NCBI RefSeq assembly: GCF_001440035.1
Contig: NZ_LJYG01000116.1
Coordinates: 1-63,865, forward strand
Origin: Bradyrhizobium manausense
Lineage (GTDB): Bacteria; Pseudomonadota; Alphaproteobacteria; Rhizobiales; Xanthobacteraceae
Length of the DNA stretch: 63,865 bases
Direction: 5' to 3'
The notes under the pieces were generated by a model. It saw nothing but the letters and a program-made list of their open reading frames with translations, was not told where the DNA came from and searched no databases. Within the stretch, counting starts at the first letter, position 1. Every line of letters begins with the position of its first letter. Shown here piece by piece: positions 53,361 through 62,348 of this stretch. A program made the translations under genes and the position numbers.

Positions 53361-54278
53361 GTGTCCTTCCGCGCGCTCGACCTCAACCTGCTGAAAGTCT
53401 TCGAGGCATTGATGACCGAGGGCAGCGTCACGCGCGCGGCGAGCGCGTTGACGATGACCCAGCCCGCCGTCAGCAACGCGCTCGCACGCCTGCGCGATGC
53501 GCTCGGCGATCCGCTGTTCGTACGGTCCGGCACCGGGATCCGTCCGACCCAGCGCGCCGTCGTTCTCTGGGAGCCGATCGGCGAGGCCCTGGAAAGCGTC
53601 CGCAGCGCGCTCGACGAGCAGGTGTTCGATCCGGCTCGCGCCCAGACCGAGTTCACCCTGTCGATGTCGGACTACGTCGCCTCGCTGGTGATGCCGAATT
53701 TGTTGAACCATCTCGGCGAGATCGCGCCCAAGACGCGGGTCCACACCGTGCCCAACACCATCCTGGAGATCGCCGATCAGCTCGAGGGCAACCGGGTCGA
53801 TTGCGTGCTGAGCGTTTATGTCAACGAGGCGCAGCAGCCGACGGCGATTCGCTCACGCTCGCTCTGGACCGTCGATTATGCCTGCTTCATGCGGCGCGGC
53901 CACCCGCTCGCGGCCCAGAAGCGGCTGAGCACGCGCGCCTTCCTGAACGCCGGGCATGTCGACGTGACCCTGGCCGGCAAGCGAGCGCCGACCTACGATC
54001 TCTTCCTGGCCTCGCGCGGGCTGTCGCGCAATTTGGTCGCGACCGTCAATCATTACAGCGCCGCCTATGAAATCGTGCGCCAGACCGATCTGATCGCCGT
54101 GCTGCCGAGCGATCTGCGTTCGCAGTCGCGTCATGCGCCGTTCCTGCATGCGATGCCGCTGCCGCTCAAGGCGCCGGCGCGGATCGTCAGCCTGTTCTGG
54201 CACCAGCGCAACGACACCGTGCCTGCGCAGCGCTGGCTGCGCGAGACCCTGGTCGGAATGTTCGCCAAGTCGGAATGA
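53361..54278 (+). CDS. LysR family transcriptional regulator
   Basis: A 305-residue LysR-type regulator starting at GTG 53361. The helix-turn-helix is LDLNLLKVFEALMTEGSVTR and AASALTMTQPAVSNALARLR (NodD/SyrM-like start). The effector domain includes PKTRVHTVPN and NHYSAAYEIVRQTDLIAVLP. It is transcribed away from the MFS-GAF-amidohydrolase operon across 122 bp of AT-rich promoter and is its probable regulator. It converges on the oxidoreductase operon, leaving 13 bp between the stops. Confidence 0.92.
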   Translation: MSFRALDLNLLKVFEALMTEGSVTRAASALTMTQPAVSNALARLRDALGDPLFVRSGTGIRPTQRAVVLWEPIGEALESVRSALDEQVFDPARAQTEFTLSMSDYVASLVMPNLLNHLGEIAPKTRVHTVPNTILEIADQLEGNRVDCVLSVYVNEAQQPTAIRSRSLWTVDYACFMRRGHPLAAQKRLSTRAFLNAGHVDVTLAGKRAPTYDLFLASRGLSRNLVATVNHYSAAYEIVRQTDLIAVLPSDLRSQSRHAPFLHAMPLPLKAPARIVSLFWHQRNDTVPAQRWLRETLVGMFAKSE

Positions 54279-54291
54279 GCGAAGCAGCGCC

Positions 54292-55416
54292 TCAACGCAC
54301 GGCGGAAGCATGGAAACGCTCGATGCCGAGATCGCTGATGCGAGTCTGGGTGCCGCCGCCCACGATCAGCTCCGCCATCACGGCGCCGGCGCCGGGCCCG
54401 AGCTGGAAGCCGTGCAGCGAGAAGCCGAACTGGTGATAGAGTCCCTTGTGCCGGCTGCTCGGCCCAAACACGGGGATATCGTCCTTCATCTTCGCCTCGA
54501 TGCCGGCCCAGGCGCGCACGATGGTGGCGCTGCGCATCACCGGGAACAACTCGAACACGGTCTGCGCGCTGGTTGCAAGGCTCTTCCAGTCCAGCACCGT
54601 CTCGTTGCGATCCTGGTAGGCCGTCGCCAGATGACCGCCGCCGATCAACACGGTGCCGTTCTTGAATTGCTTGAAGGAGAGTTTTCGTCCACGCAGGATC
54701 ACGACGGGATCGATGAAGTGCGGCACGCGCGAGGTGATCATCAGCATCGGCGCCACGGTCTCGACCGGCACCGGCTCGCCGAGATCGGCGGCGATCTTGC
54801 CGGCCCAGGCGCCGGCGGCATTGACGAGCACTGGCGCGGCGTAGCTATCTGAGCCAACGTCGACATGCCAGAGGCCGTCACGGTGCCGGATATTGCTGGC
54901 GGCGACGCCCTCGCGCACGGTCGCGCCGAGCTGCTCGGCCTTGCGCCGGAACGCCGTCGTCGTCTGCGCCGGATTGGCGGCACCGTCGCGGCGCGACACC
55001 ACGCCGCCGGGACAGGTCTCGGCGACCGCGGGCACAAGGCGCCGGAGCTCCGCCGCGTCGATCAGCTCTTCATGAGTGAAGCCCAGCGCGTTGAGTTCAG
55101 CCACGCGTGTACGGCAAACGGCGAGCTCCTCCTCGTTCTCCGCGACCAGCACCTGGCCGTAGCTTTCGAAGCTGCAATCATCGTCGAGGAGATCGGTGAT
55201 CTTCTCCCAGATGCCCATCGAGCGGATCGAGAGCGGAATCTCGGGGATATGCCGCGCGAGCTGGCGGACGCCACCGGCGTTGACGCCTGAAGCGTGGCGG
55301 CCGGCATAGTCCTTCTCGATCAGCACCGGCTTCAGGCCGGCGAGACACAGATGCAGCGTCGTCGAGCATCCGTGGATGCCGCCGCCGATGACGATCGCAT
55401 CCACTGATGTGGTCAT
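54292..55416 (-). CDS. FAD-dependent dehydrogenase, beta subunit (HcnC/OoxB-like)
   Basis: A 374-residue glycine/amino-acid-oxidase-type flavoprotein. GGGIHGCSTTLHLCLAG is the dinucleotide site. VNAAGAWAGKIAAD and RAWAGIEAKMKDDIPVFGPS are typical of the DAO superfamily, and the C-terminus ends near GFQLGPGAGAVMAELI. It is the last gene of an eight-gene operon and overlaps the alpha-subunit gene by four bases. With the alpha and 2Fe-2S subunits it would form a heteromeric dehydrogenase like opine oxidase, D-hydroxyproline dehydrogenase or HcnABC. The substrate is not determinable here. Confidence 0.9.
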   Translation of the reverse strand: MTTSVDAIVIGGGIHGCSTTLHLCLAGLKPVLIEKDYAGRHASGVNAGGVRQLARHIPEIPLSIRSMGIWEKITDLLDDDCSFESYGQVLVAENEEELAVCRTRVAELNALGFTHEELIDAAELRRLVPAVAETCPGGVVSRRDGAANPAQTTTAFRRKAEQLGATVREGVAASNIRHRDGLWHVDVGSDSYAAPVLVNAAGAWAGKIAADLGEPVPVETVAPMLMITSRVPHFIDPVVILRGRKLSFKQFKNGTVLIGGGHLATAYQDRNETVLDWKSLATSAQTVFELFPVMRSATIVRAWAGIEAKMKDDIPVFGPSSRHKGLYHQFGFSLHGFQLGPGAGAVMAELIVGGGTQTRISDLGIERFHASAVR

Positions 55417-56831
55417 CCGCGCACCACGGCCCTGACGTCCTCTTCCGTTTTCGGGACGGCGGCGAGCTCGGCAAGGGTGATCGGTTTCACCGGTGCGCGC
55501 AGGCGGTAATAGCCGATCTCCTGCGGGGTCTTAGCCCGAGCCTGCGCCATCAGCTCCGTCACCGTGAGGCCGCAGAGCCGGCCCTGGCACGGCCCCATGC
55601 CGGTGCGGCGGTAGGCCTTGAGCTGGTTCGGCCCGGTCGCGCCGATCGCCACGGAATCCAGAACATCCTTTGCCGTCACTTCCTCACAACGGCAGACGAT
55701 GGTGTCACCTGAGGGGATGCGGAACTGCGGCGCGGGACGGAACAGCGTGTCGAGGAACACGCGGCCGCGCTCGGCCCTGGCGAGATCGGCGCGGAGCGTC
55801 GCCACCGGCGCAAGTTTGGCGGCAGCCGCAGGCGCCAGCGCTTCGATCGCAGCGCGCGCGGCAATACGACCACGGACCACGGCCGCATTGGCACCACCGA
55901 TACCCGCACCGTCGCCGGCGATCGCGATGCCGGCCACCGAAGAATTGCCGTTCGCATCCAGCACCGGCGACCAGCACAATTGCAGATCATCCCAGCGATG
56001 CTCGATACCGGCCGCCATCGCCAGATTGACGTTGGGCACCACGCCCTGATGCAGCAGCAGCAGATCGGCAGGGATGGTCTCGCGCTTGCCGCCGGCAACG
56101 TAGCTGACGCTCGCGAGTTGCCCGTCACCAGCCGCAGCCAGCTCGGTGACGCCGGAGACGACCTGCACCTTCGCCTTCACCTCGCGCATCATCGACAGGC
56201 CCTTGGCAAAATAGGGCGAGGTGAGGAATGCGAAGGCGTGCGGGAGCGCCGCGAAATAATTGCCGCGCTCAGTGGTGTCGAGAATGCGATCGATACGGCC
56301 GCCGAGGCGCAGGATCTGGGCGGCCAGCAGCCAGAGCAGCGGCCCCTGCCCTGCGATCACGGTGCGACCATCGGGCACCAGGGCCGACGATTTCAGCATC
56401 GTCTGTGCCGCGCCGGCCGTCATCACGCCCGGCAGGGTCCAGCCAGGAATTGGGAACGGCCGCTCCAGCGCGCCGGTCGCCAGAATCACGCGCTTGGCCC
56501 TGACGAACGCAGAGGCGCCGCCAACCGAGACGGCGATGTCGAGATTGCGGTCGAGGCTCCAGACGGTGGCGCGATGAATGACTTCGGCCTTGCTCGCGCG
56601 CAATGACTGCACGAGATCGGCACCGACCCAATAATCCGCGCCGAGCTGACCACGGTCCGTCACCGGCGTCGACGAAATGGCGCGGAACACCTGGCCGCCG
56701 GGACCGATATTCTCGTCGAGCAACAGCGTCGTGAGACCTGCCTCTGCGGCCGTGGCAGCGGCGGCAAGACCCGCAGGGCCGGCGCCGACCACCACGACAT
56801 CGTAATCTTCGCGCTTGGGAGCGACGCTCAT
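55413..56831 (-). CDS. FAD/NAD(P)-binding dehydrogenase, alpha subunit with BFD-like cluster (HcnB/OoxA-like)
   Basis: A 472-residue flavoprotein of the pyridine-nucleotide-disulfide type. VVVVGAGPAGLAAAATAAEA is the FAD site, ILATGALERPFPIPGW is typical of this subunit group and AIAGDGAGIGGANAAV closes the second domain. The C-terminal part carries CRCEEV and GMGPCQGRLCG, four cysteines of a bacterioferredoxin-associated-type [2Fe-2S] cluster. Overlaps of four bases with both neighbours indicate a coupled three-subunit enzyme. Confidence 0.92.
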   Translation of the reverse strand: MSVAPKREDYDVVVVGAGPAGLAAAATAAEAGLTTLLLDENIGPGGQVFRAISSTPVTDRGQLGADYWVGADLVQSLRASKAEVIHRATVWSLDRNLDIAVSVGGASAFVRAKRVILATGALERPFPIPGWTLPGVMTAGAAQTMLKSSALVPDGRTVIAGQGPLLWLLAAQILRLGGRIDRILDTTERGNYFAALPHAFAFLTSPYFAKGLSMMREVKAKVQVVSGVTELAAAGDGQLASVSYVAGGKRETIPADLLLLHQGVVPNVNLAMAAGIEHRWDDLQLCWSPVLDANGNSSVAGIAIAGDGAGIGGANAAVVRGRIAARAAIEALAPAAAAKLAPVATLRADLARAERGRVFLDTLFRPAPQFRIPSGDTIVCRCEEVTAKDVLDSVAIGATGPNQLKAYRRTGMGPCQGRLCGLTVTELMAQARAKTPQEIGYYRLRAPVKPITLAELAAVPKTEEDVRAVVRG

Positions 56832-57124
56832 CTTCCGATCTCCCGCTTGCCCTTCTGGATCTCGATCTGCATGCCCTCGGCCACTGGCACGAGGCAGCCC
56901 TGGCGATTGCCGACGCCGTCGATGGTGACGAGGCAGTCGAAGCACACGCCCATCATGCAGTAAGGCAGACGCGGCGCGCCGCTGACTGCCGTGGAGCGCC
57001 GTGCGTCCCGGCCGGAGGCCAGCAGTGCTGCTGAAACAGTGTCGCCCTCGCGCGCCGCGACGGCAACGCCGTCGACGAAGATCTGCACTGGAGGACGTTT
57101 GTCCTGTTCGGATCGTCTAAACAT
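56828..57124 (-). CDS. [2Fe-2S] subunit of the heteromeric dehydrogenase (HcnA/OoxG-like)
   Basis: A 98-residue plant-ferredoxin-type protein. Cys ligands lie in YCMMGVCFDCLV and NRQGCLVP, the CX4CX2CXnC spacing of such small subunits. FVDGVAVAAREGDTVSAALL is the beginning of the beta-grasp fold. It carries electrons between the alpha and beta flavoproteins or to the respiratory chain. Its stop overlaps the alpha start by four bases. Confidence 0.92.
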   Translation of the reverse strand: MFRRSEQDKRPPVQIFVDGVAVAAREGDTVSAALLASGRDARRSTAVSGAPRLPYCMMGVCFDCLVTIDGVGNRQGCLVPVAEGMQIEIQKGKREIGR

Positions 57125-57151
57125 GGGATGCCTCGTGGCTCCTTAATATCT

Positions 57152-58288
57152 CTAATAGCCGCTGTTGTTCGCAGCGCCGGCGCCGCCAAAACGGCTGGCC
57201 GAGAACGCGCCGACCAGCTCGGGCTCGAGCGCGCCCTGCGCGACCATGCGCGCGATCTCGAAAGCGTGGTTGGAGGCCAGCGTCACACCGGAATGGCAGC
57301 AGGCGACGAAGGCGCCGGGATGCGTCTCCGACTGGTCGTAGATCGGAAAGCCGTCCTGCGGCATGACGCGGATGCCGGACCAGCTCCTGATAACGTTGAG
57401 CCGCGACAGATGCGGAAACATGCGCTGCGCGCGATCGGCCATCACGCCGCTGATCGACGGCTTCAGCGTACGATCATCCAGCTCGTCCTCCTTGCTGTCG
57501 CCGATCATCACCGTGCCCTCGTCGGTCTGGCGGATCGTCGTCAGCGGATGCGGCAGGAACGGCATGGTGCGCTCGGTCACCACGACCTGGCCACGGGTCG
57601 GACCCATCGGTGCGTGGAGACCGACCATCGGCGCCAGCGCCTGGTTGGCATTCCCGGCGGCAAGCACGATTTTGTCGGCGCGCAGCTCGCCCTGCGGCGT
57701 GGCCAGGCGGAATTCGCCGCCACTCTTGCTGATCGCCGAGACCGGACGCTCGGGAAAATAGGCGATGCCGAAGGCCTTGAAGCCGGTATGGAACGCGCGG
57801 AACGTCCGCAGCGAATTGACGTGGCCATCGAGCGGACAATAGCTGCCGCCGGAGACCTCTGGCCCGATCAGCGGCAGCCACTTCTTCACCTCGGATGCGG
57901 ACAGCATCTCCATCTTGTAGTCGGCCGCGCCGGTCTGGTTGCGCATGCGCTTGACGAGCTCGGTGCGCTGACCGAACTCGTCATCGCCGAGCGTAAGGTG
58001 AAAGCCGCCGTTCTGCTGAAGCGCGACATCGAGGCCGGTCTGCTGCTTCAGCTCGGACGCGAGCCGCCCCCAGGCCTGCGAGGCCTGCACCGTCCAGACC
58101 GTATAGGCGGGCATGCCGAGGCCCTTGCTCTGGACCCAGACCAGCGCAAAGTTCGCACGCGAAGCGCGCTTGGTGATATCGCCTTCGTCGAGCACGGCCA
58201 CGCGTCTGCCTAGCCGTCCGAGGCCCCAGGCAACGGCGGAGCCGAGCAATCCGCCGCCGATCACGGCGACGTCGTATTCAGTTCGCAT
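57152..58288 (-). CDS. FAD-dependent amino acid/amine oxidoreductase (DAO family)
   Basis: A 378-residue flavoprotein beginning with VAVIGGGLLGSAVAWGLGRL. The substrate-binding body has MPAYTVWTVQASQAWGRLAS, GGSYCPLDGHVNSLRTFRAF and MGPTRGQVVVTERT. The C-terminal block is RVMPQDGFPIYDQ with CHSGVTLASNHAFEIARM. This arrangement is typical of D-amino acid or opine-dehydrogenase-like proteins that convert an imported amine to a keto acid. It stands between the transporter genes and the three-subunit dehydrogenase in one operon, 27 bp from the latter. Confidence 0.9.
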   Translation of the reverse strand: MRTEYDVAVIGGGLLGSAVAWGLGRLGRRVAVLDEGDITKRASRANFALVWVQSKGLGMPAYTVWTVQASQAWGRLASELKQQTGLDVALQQNGGFHLTLGDDEFGQRTELVKRMRNQTGAADYKMEMLSASEVKKWLPLIGPEVSGGSYCPLDGHVNSLRTFRAFHTGFKAFGIAYFPERPVSAISKSGGEFRLATPQGELRADKIVLAAGNANQALAPMVGLHAPMGPTRGQVVVTERTMPFLPHPLTTIRQTDEGTVMIGDSKEDELDDRTLKPSISGVMADRAQRMFPHLSRLNVIRSWSGIRVMPQDGFPIYDQSETHPGAFVACCHSGVTLASNHAFEIARMVAQGALEPELVGAFSASRFGGAGAANNSGY

Positions 58289-58296
58289 AGGTTCTC

Positions 58297-59103
58297 CTAT
58301 CGTCCCGCATCGCCCTTGCCGGCGAGCACGCGGTCGAGCCCGTAGAAGCGGTCGAGCAGAATGAGGGCGGTCATGGTGACAGCGATCACGCAGGCCGAGA
58401 CCGACGTCACCAGCGGATCGATGTTGTCCTGGATATAAAGGAACATGCGCACCGGCAACGTCTCGGTGCCGGGCGCGGCGAGGAAGACGGTCATGGTGAG
58501 ATCGTCAAAGGACTGGATGAAGGCGAGCGCCCAGCCGCTGATGACGCCGGGCAGGATCAACGGCAGGGTCACCCGGCGAAACAGCGTCCAGCCGCCGGCA
58601 CCGAGCGAGACCGCGGCCATCTCGACCGTGAGGTCCATGCCTGATGCCGCCGCCAGCGTCAGCCGCAGCGCGAATGGAAACACGATGACGACATGCGCGA
58701 CGATCAGCGCCGCAAAACTGCTGCCGAAGCCAACCGATGTGAAGAAACGCAGGAAGGCGATGCCGAGCACGACATGCGGGATCATCAGCGGCGAGAGGAA
58801 CAGCGCCGCGAGCGCATCGCGGCCGCGGAAGCGATAGCGCGCGATCGCGAGCGCCGCCGGCACGGCAAACAGCAAAGCCACGAAGGACGACAACGCGCCA
58901 AGACCGAGACTGACCCAGAACGCATGGATGAATTCGGGATATTGCGCGATCGCCCTGAACCAGCGCAGCGAAAAGCCGTTGGTCGGCAACGACAGAAAAC
59001 CCTCGGGCGTGAAGGCGACGAGGCAGACCACCAGGATCGGCGCCACCATCACGATGACGAAGACGGAGTGGAAGATCAGTGCGAGCGGTCCGTTCCGGCT
59101 CAT
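58297..59103 (-). CDS. ABC transporter permease, PotC-like
   Basis: A 268-residue inner-membrane permease of the polyamine/opine uptake group, with six membrane segments. The EAA-type loop that contacts the ATPase is EMAAVSLGAGGWTLFRRVTL with PLILPGVISGWALAF following. It overlaps the preceding permease gene by four bases. Confidence 0.92.
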   Translation of the reverse strand: MSRNGPLALIFHSVFVIVMVAPILVVCLVAFTPEGFLSLPTNGFSLRWFRAIAQYPEFIHAFWVSLGLGALSSFVALLFAVPAALAIARYRFRGRDALAALFLSPLMIPHVVLGIAFLRFFTSVGFGSSFAALIVAHVVIVFPFALRLTLAAASGMDLTVEMAAVSLGAGGWTLFRRVTLPLILPGVISGWALAFIQSFDDLTMTVFLAAPGTETLPVRMFLYIQDNIDPLVTSVSACVIAVTMTALILLDRFYGLDRVLAGKGDAGR

Positions 59104-59975
59104 CGGAACACCTCCGCATAACGGCGTTCGATCAGTGCGTTGCTGCCGACCACGATCAGCACCAGGGCGACCAGCAGCAACGTGGCGACGGCCGCCCCCA
59201 GGGGCCAGTTCAGCGTGTTGAGGAATTCGTCATAGGCGAGCGTCGCCGCGACCTTGAGCCTGCGGCCGCCGATGATCGCGGGCGTCGCAAAGGCGCTGGC
59301 CGAGAGCGAGAACACGATGATCGCGCCCGACAGCACGCCCGGCATGATCTGCGGCATGATGATGCGGCGGATGATGGTGACGGGTCCGGCGCCGAGCGAC
59401 ATCGCGGCATTCTCGATCTGCGGATCGAGCCGTTGCAACGCCGCCCAGACCGACAGCACCATGAACGGCATCATCACATGCGCGAGCGCGACGACCATTC
59501 CTGTTTCGGTGAACATGAAGGGAATGGGCGAACGGATCACGCCAAGCGTCATCAGAAGCTTGTTGACGAGGCCGTTGTTGCCGCCGAACAGCAGCGCCCA
59601 GCCGAGCGTGCGCGCCACCACCGAGATCAGCAACGGGCCGAGAATGACCAGCAGGAAAAAGCTCTTCCAGCGGCCGCTCATGCGATTGAGGATGTAGGCT
59701 TCGGGCGCGCCCAACAGCGCGGTGAGCAGCGTGGTCAGGATCGCGATGCGAAAGGTTCGCCAGAACATCTCGGCGTAATAGGGATCGGTCGCGATCTCAC
59801 GCCAGTTCTTGAGAATGAAGACCGGCTCGATGCCCTTGTACTGGCCCCAATCGTGGAAAGACAGCATCACGGTCATGGCGAGGGGGATCACCAGCACGCC
59901 GACGAACAGCATCAAGGCGGGGGCCGTCAACGCCCATGGCGCACGCGCGCTGCGCTCCTCGGCGGCCATGCTCAT
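59100..59975 (-). CDS. ABC transporter permease, PotB-like
   Basis: A 291-residue permease partner. The N-terminal membrane helix is WALTAPALMLFVGVLVIPLA, and the EAA loop is ENAAMSLGAGPVTIIRRIIM with PQIMPGVLSGAI after it. The ATG at 59975 is chosen because it overlaps the ATPase stop by four bases; the longer frame lies inside the ATPase gene. Confidence 0.92.
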   Translation of the reverse strand: MSMAAEERSARAPWALTAPALMLFVGVLVIPLAMTVMLSFHDWGQYKGIEPVFILKNWREIATDPYYAEMFWRTFRIAILTTLLTALLGAPEAYILNRMSGRWKSFFLLVILGPLLISVVARTLGWALLFGGNNGLVNKLLMTLGVIRSPIPFMFTETGMVVALAHVMMPFMVLSVWAALQRLDPQIENAAMSLGAGPVTIIRRIIMPQIMPGVLSGAIIVFSLSASAFATPAIIGGRRLKVAATLAYDEFLNTLNWPLGAAVATLLLVALVLIVVGSNALIERRYAEVFR

Positions 59976-61012
59976 GCGCCAGCCCTCGGGCGCACGCTCA
60001 TGTCTTGGGGACGCCAGGTGAGGCGAACCGCCTCGCCTTCGGCCGGCTGCGGCTTGCCGTCGTTCTGACGGATCACGATCGCAAGGCCGCATTCGCTCTC
60101 GCACTGGAACAGCCAGTGATTGCCCTGGAAGATGCGGGTGACGATCTTTGCGTTAAGGCCGGCATTGCCGAAGCCGATACGTTCGGGGCGAATACTGACG
60201 GTGACGGGGCCGCTGAGACCGGCAGGCGCCGGCGCACTCCAGGAGCCGGCCACGAGTTGCGCCGGCGTGGCGGTCCGATCAATCGTGCCGGCAAAGTCGT
60301 TGGTCTTGCCCAAAAACTGCGAGACGAAGGCCGATGCCGGCTTTTCGTAGGTCTCCTGCGGCGTGCCGATCTGCTCGATCTTGCCCTGGCTCATCACCAC
60401 GATGCGGTCGGACAGCGACATCGCCTCGTTCTGGTCGTGGGTGACCAGGATCGTGGTGGTGCCGATGGTGCGCTGGATCTGGCGCAGCTCGATCTGCATC
60501 TCCTCGCGCAGTTTTGCGTCGAGGTTGGACAGCGGCTCGTCGAGCAGCAGCACGCTCGGCTTGATCACCAGCGCGCGTGCCAGCGCCACGCGCTGCTGCT
60601 GGCCGCCGGACATGCGGCGGGGATGGCGGTCCTCGTAACCGGCGAGGCCCACCATCGCGAGCGCGGCACGGACGCGCTCGGCCCGCTCATTGCGCGGCAC
60701 ATTGCGCATCTCGAGGCCGAAGGCGACGTTCTCCGCCGCGGTCATGTGCGGAAACAGCGCATAACTCTGGAACACGATGCCGAGGCCACGCTTGGCCGGG
60801 TGGATCGCGGTGAGGTCCTTGTCCTCCAGGCGGATCGCGCCGCGCGTGGGATCGAGGAAGCCCGCGATCATCTGCAAGGTCGTGGTCTTGCCGCAACCGG
60901 AGGGACCAAGGAAGGAGATGAATTCCCCCCTGCCGACCGCGAGGCTGAAGTCATCGACCACTGTCTGCGCGCCGAATTGCTTGGCGACCCGATCGAGCTC
61001 GAGATAGGCCAT
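59972..61012 (-). CDS. ABC transporter ATP-binding protein, PotA-like
   Basis: A 346-residue ATPase. Walker A is GPSGCGKTT, the signature MSGGQQQRVALARAL and Walker B VLLLDEPLSNLD. The C-terminal 100 residues form the TOBE regulatory domain (VTVSIRPERIGFG). It belongs to the spermidine/putrescine-type importers and lies 27 bp after the binding-protein gene. Confidence 0.94.
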   Translation of the reverse strand: MAYLELDRVAKQFGAQTVVDDFSLAVGRGEFISFLGPSGCGKTTTLQMIAGFLDPTRGAIRLEDKDLTAIHPAKRGLGIVFQSYALFPHMTAAENVAFGLEMRNVPRNERAERVRAALAMVGLAGYEDRHPRRMSGGQQQRVALARALVIKPSVLLLDEPLSNLDAKLREEMQIELRQIQRTIGTTTILVTHDQNEAMSLSDRIVVMSQGKIEQIGTPQETYEKPASAFVSQFLGKTNDFAGTIDRTATPAQLVAGSWSAPAPAGLSGPVTVSIRPERIGFGNAGLNAKIVTRIFQGNHWLFQCESECGLAIVIRQNDGKPQPAEGEAVRLTWRPQDMSVRPRAGA

Positions 61013-61039
61013 ACGCTGTCTCCGCCCCGGACGATCAGA

Positions 61040-62077
61040 TCAGCGCTCGACCTCGCGATTCCAGCGCTTGGTCCACTCCTCGCGCTTGTCGTTGATGGCG
61101 GTCCAATCCGGATTATAGAGCTTGGCTGCACGCTCGCCGATCGGCGCCATCTTGCCGAGCTCCGGCGGCACCTTCAGCGATTTCAGCACCGGGCCGTAGC
61201 CGTAATCCTTCAGCATCACGAGCTGGATCTTTGGATCGAGCAGCATTTTCACGAAGCTGGATGCGAGCGGCGAGGCGTTGGGCTTGTTGATCGGACACGC
61301 TGTGGTCAGCAGCGTTGCCGCGCCTTCCTTCGGATAGACGAAGTCGACGGGGAAGCCGGTATTGGCAAAGCTCTGCACGCGGCCGGTGCCCCACACCGCG
61401 ATCACGGCCTGGCCGGACTGGAACAGCTCGGTCATCTTGCCCGGCGACGGCTCATAGGCGAGCACGTTCGGATTGATCTCGTCCTTGAAGATCTTGAAGC
61501 CGGAATCGACGTTGGACTCGCCGCCGCCGTTCATCTTCGACAGCATCACCAGCGCTTCGAGACCATAGGTGTTGTTGATCGGCGGGATCACGAGCTGCTT
61601 GGCGTATTTCGTGTCCTTCAGATCGTTCCACGAGGTCGGCGGCGCCCAGCCTTTCTCCGCGAATACTTTGGTGTTGTACATCAGACCAGTCGCGACGATG
61701 CCGATCGCGACCGCGCGGTCATCCTTGAAGCGTGCGGTGTCGTAGAGATCGGAGGTCGGCAGGCCGTCGAGCTTGCCGCAGAAGCCGAACTGGATCGCCT
61801 GATACATCGGGCCGTCGTCAACGATGGCGACGTCGATCTGCTGGTTGCTCTTCTGCGCCTGGAGCTTCGCCAGCGTGTCGGTCGAGTTGCCGGCGACGTA
61901 CTCGACCTTGACGTTGTTCTCCTTCTCGAAGGTCGGGATCACCTCGTCGCGGATGGTCTTCTCGAACGAGCCGCCATAGCCGGCGACATAGAGCGTTTTC
62001 TGCTGGGCCCGGACCGCCGTTGGGATGGCAATGAGCGCTGCGATGCTGACCGCGGTCAGAAGGCTAGAAGTCTTCAT
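61040..62077 (-). CDS. ABC transporter substrate-binding protein (PotD/opine-type)
   Basis: A 345-residue periplasmic binding protein. The signal peptide MKTSSLLTAVSIAALIAIPT ends before VRAQ. The mature protein has TLYVAGYGGSFEKTIRDEVI at the start, then VAIVDDGPMYQAIQFGFCGK and IGIVATGLMYNTKVFAEKGW, a pattern of polyamine- and opine-type binding proteins. The start at 62077 is chosen for the signal peptide. It is the first gene of the operon and divergent from a LysR gene across 271 bp. The ligand is presumably the substrate of the downstream oxidoreductases. Confidence 0.93.
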   Translation of the reverse strand: MKTSSLLTAVSIAALIAIPTAVRAQQKTLYVAGYGGSFEKTIRDEVIPTFEKENNVKVEYVAGNSTDTLAKLQAQKSNQQIDVAIVDDGPMYQAIQFGFCGKLDGLPTSDLYDTARFKDDRAVAIGIVATGLMYNTKVFAEKGWAPPTSWNDLKDTKYAKQLVIPPINNTYGLEALVMLSKMNGGGESNVDSGFKIFKDEINPNVLAYEPSPGKMTELFQSGQAVIAVWGTGRVQSFANTGFPVDFVYPKEGAATLLTTACPINKPNASPLASSFVKMLLDPKIQLVMLKDYGYGPVLKSLKVPPELGKMAPIGERAAKLYNPDWTAINDKREEWTKRWNREVER

Positions 62078-62348
62078 GTGGACCGATCTCCAATACCGGA
62101 ATGAGGTGACGTGCCGACAAACGCTGCGAGAAGCGACCTGCCGCATTTCCTTCCGCGCCGATCCCCTTAAGCAGGGCTCCGGCCCCTGCTCGACGGGTTC
62201 TGGCGCGATCTGGGACGTTTTGAGCCCCAATCTGCCGAAAAAGCGGTCTGCCTCTAGCTCTGATGAAAAAGATCGCAAACCCCAGCTTCCATCGTCCAAT
62301 GAATAATGGCACCATCTACATGCCTAAATGTTATGAATTGGATTTGCG

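Noticed and set aside
59936..62104. 722-residue frame on the plus strand
   Set aside because: It is antisense to the ABC ATPase and binding-protein genes, which are clear.
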